From Aestuariibius sp. HNIBRBA575 (GTDB lineage Bacteria; Pseudomonadota; Alphaproteobacteria; Rhodobacterales; Rhodobacteraceae), in assembly GCF_040932005.1 (NCBI RefSeq), contig NZ_CP162414.1:2941501-3005500 (forward strand): a stretch of DNA of 64,000 nt. The letters are read 5' to 3'. Every line of letters starts with the position of its first letter. Position 1 is the first letter of the stretch. Shown here one piece after another: positions 63,857 through 64,000 of the stretch. Position numbers and translations under genes: made by a program. Under the pieces are notes generated by a model. That model worked only from the letters and a program-made list of their open reading frames with translations, did no database searches and had not been told where the DNA came from.

Positions 63857-64000
63857 TTAGTGCAGCTTTTCGCCAACAACGTTGATCGCTTCATCGATCA
63901 GTTCACCGCCGGATTTGGCAGTCATCTGTGACGCGATCACGTCTTGGGCAGCACCGACAGCCACGGTAATGGCTTGGTCACGCACATCTTTGATTGCACC
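63857..64000 (-). CDS. atpF: ATP synthase F0 subunit b, C-terminal part (5' end outside window)
   Basis: The last 47 codons of a minus-strand gene reach the window edge. The translation contains IKDVRDQAITVAVGAAQDVI and ends INVVGEKLH. The AVGAAQ and DEAINVVGEKL pattern is that of the stator b (or b') subunit of alphaproteobacterial ATP synthase, where it contacts the delta subunit. Whether it is b or b' cannot be settled from this fragment. The rest of the operon lies beyond the window. Confidence 0.8.
   Translation of the reverse strand, partial: GAIKDVRDQAITVAVGAAQDVIASQMTAKSGGELIDEAINVVGEKLH

Overview
The window looks like a chromosomal stretch from a marine Rhodobacterales alphaproteobacterium (Roseobacter group). 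Three things point there: tricarboxylic-acid (TCA) cycle genes interleaved with ethylmalonyl-CoA pathway genes (ecm, mch, mcl2); an SdhC/SdhD, SucB and Lpd set of alphaproteobacterial type; and a core-2/I-branching glycosyltransferase carrying the C-terminal DUF5928 extension known from this order. I cannot name a species from sequence alone. I see no tRNA, rRNA, insertion sequence, prophage or CRISPR array.

Layout. 1-5.0 kb: the 3' part of ethylmalonyl-CoA mutase, an H-NS/HvrA-like nucleoid protein, deoD, a DUF1989 protein and creD. 5-27 kb: a carbon-metabolism block holding sdhB, a lipoprotein, a glycosyltransferase on the other strand, sdhCDA, the mcl2-nnrU-DUF1737-mch operon, a TauE permease, mdh, sucC, a lipoprotein, sucD, a sulfotransferase on the other strand, sucA, sucB, a zinc-ribbon protein, a MAPEG protein and lpd. 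27-43.7 kb: envelope and regulatory genes, namely a TerB-like protein, a phytase-like secreted protein, an ECF sigma/VWA pair, a WYL regulator/VOC pair, hydroxypyruvate-isomerase-like and DUF1285 proteins, and a MoxR-DUF58-DUF4159 membrane operon. 43.7-49.3 kb: glycolate oxidase glcDEF, a secreted serine peptidase and a small heat-shock gene. 49.3-64 kb: polA, a HIT protein, a glycosyltransferase/sulfotransferase pair, DNA repair genes (tag, nth, an Ada-like methyltransferase), adenosine kinase, a desaturase, an OmpA-like lipoprotein, an orphan SMI1/KNR4 protein, a GntR regulator, a secreted protein with two LCCL domains, and the last 47 codons of an ATP synthase b subunit.

How it works together. 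SucAB-Lpd, SucCD, SdhABCD and Mdh cover the cycle from 2-oxoglutarate to oxaloacetate. Ecm, Mch and Mcl2 belong to acetyl-CoA assimilation through ethylmalonyl-CoA, which delivers malate and succinyl-CoA into that same stretch. GlcDEF feeds glyoxylate to the same node.

The most notable signals are regulatory. (1) A paired palindrome, TGTGATCACA, precedes three separate TCA units: sdhC, sdhB and sucC. At sdhC and sucC the two copies are exactly 21 bp apart. (2) The small heat-shock gene has a near-consensus sigma-32 promoter and a ROSE-like hairpin that covers its ribosome binding site, and it is followed by four regularly spaced hairpins with C/U-rich, anti-Shine-Dalgarno-like loops and then a terminator. 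This resembles the stress-induced CcsR or 'cuckoo' type of small RNA. (3) Several unrecognised genes are embedded in the TCA operons, including a lipoprotein between sucC and sucD. All pairings and spacings were read by eye; no search or folding program was run.
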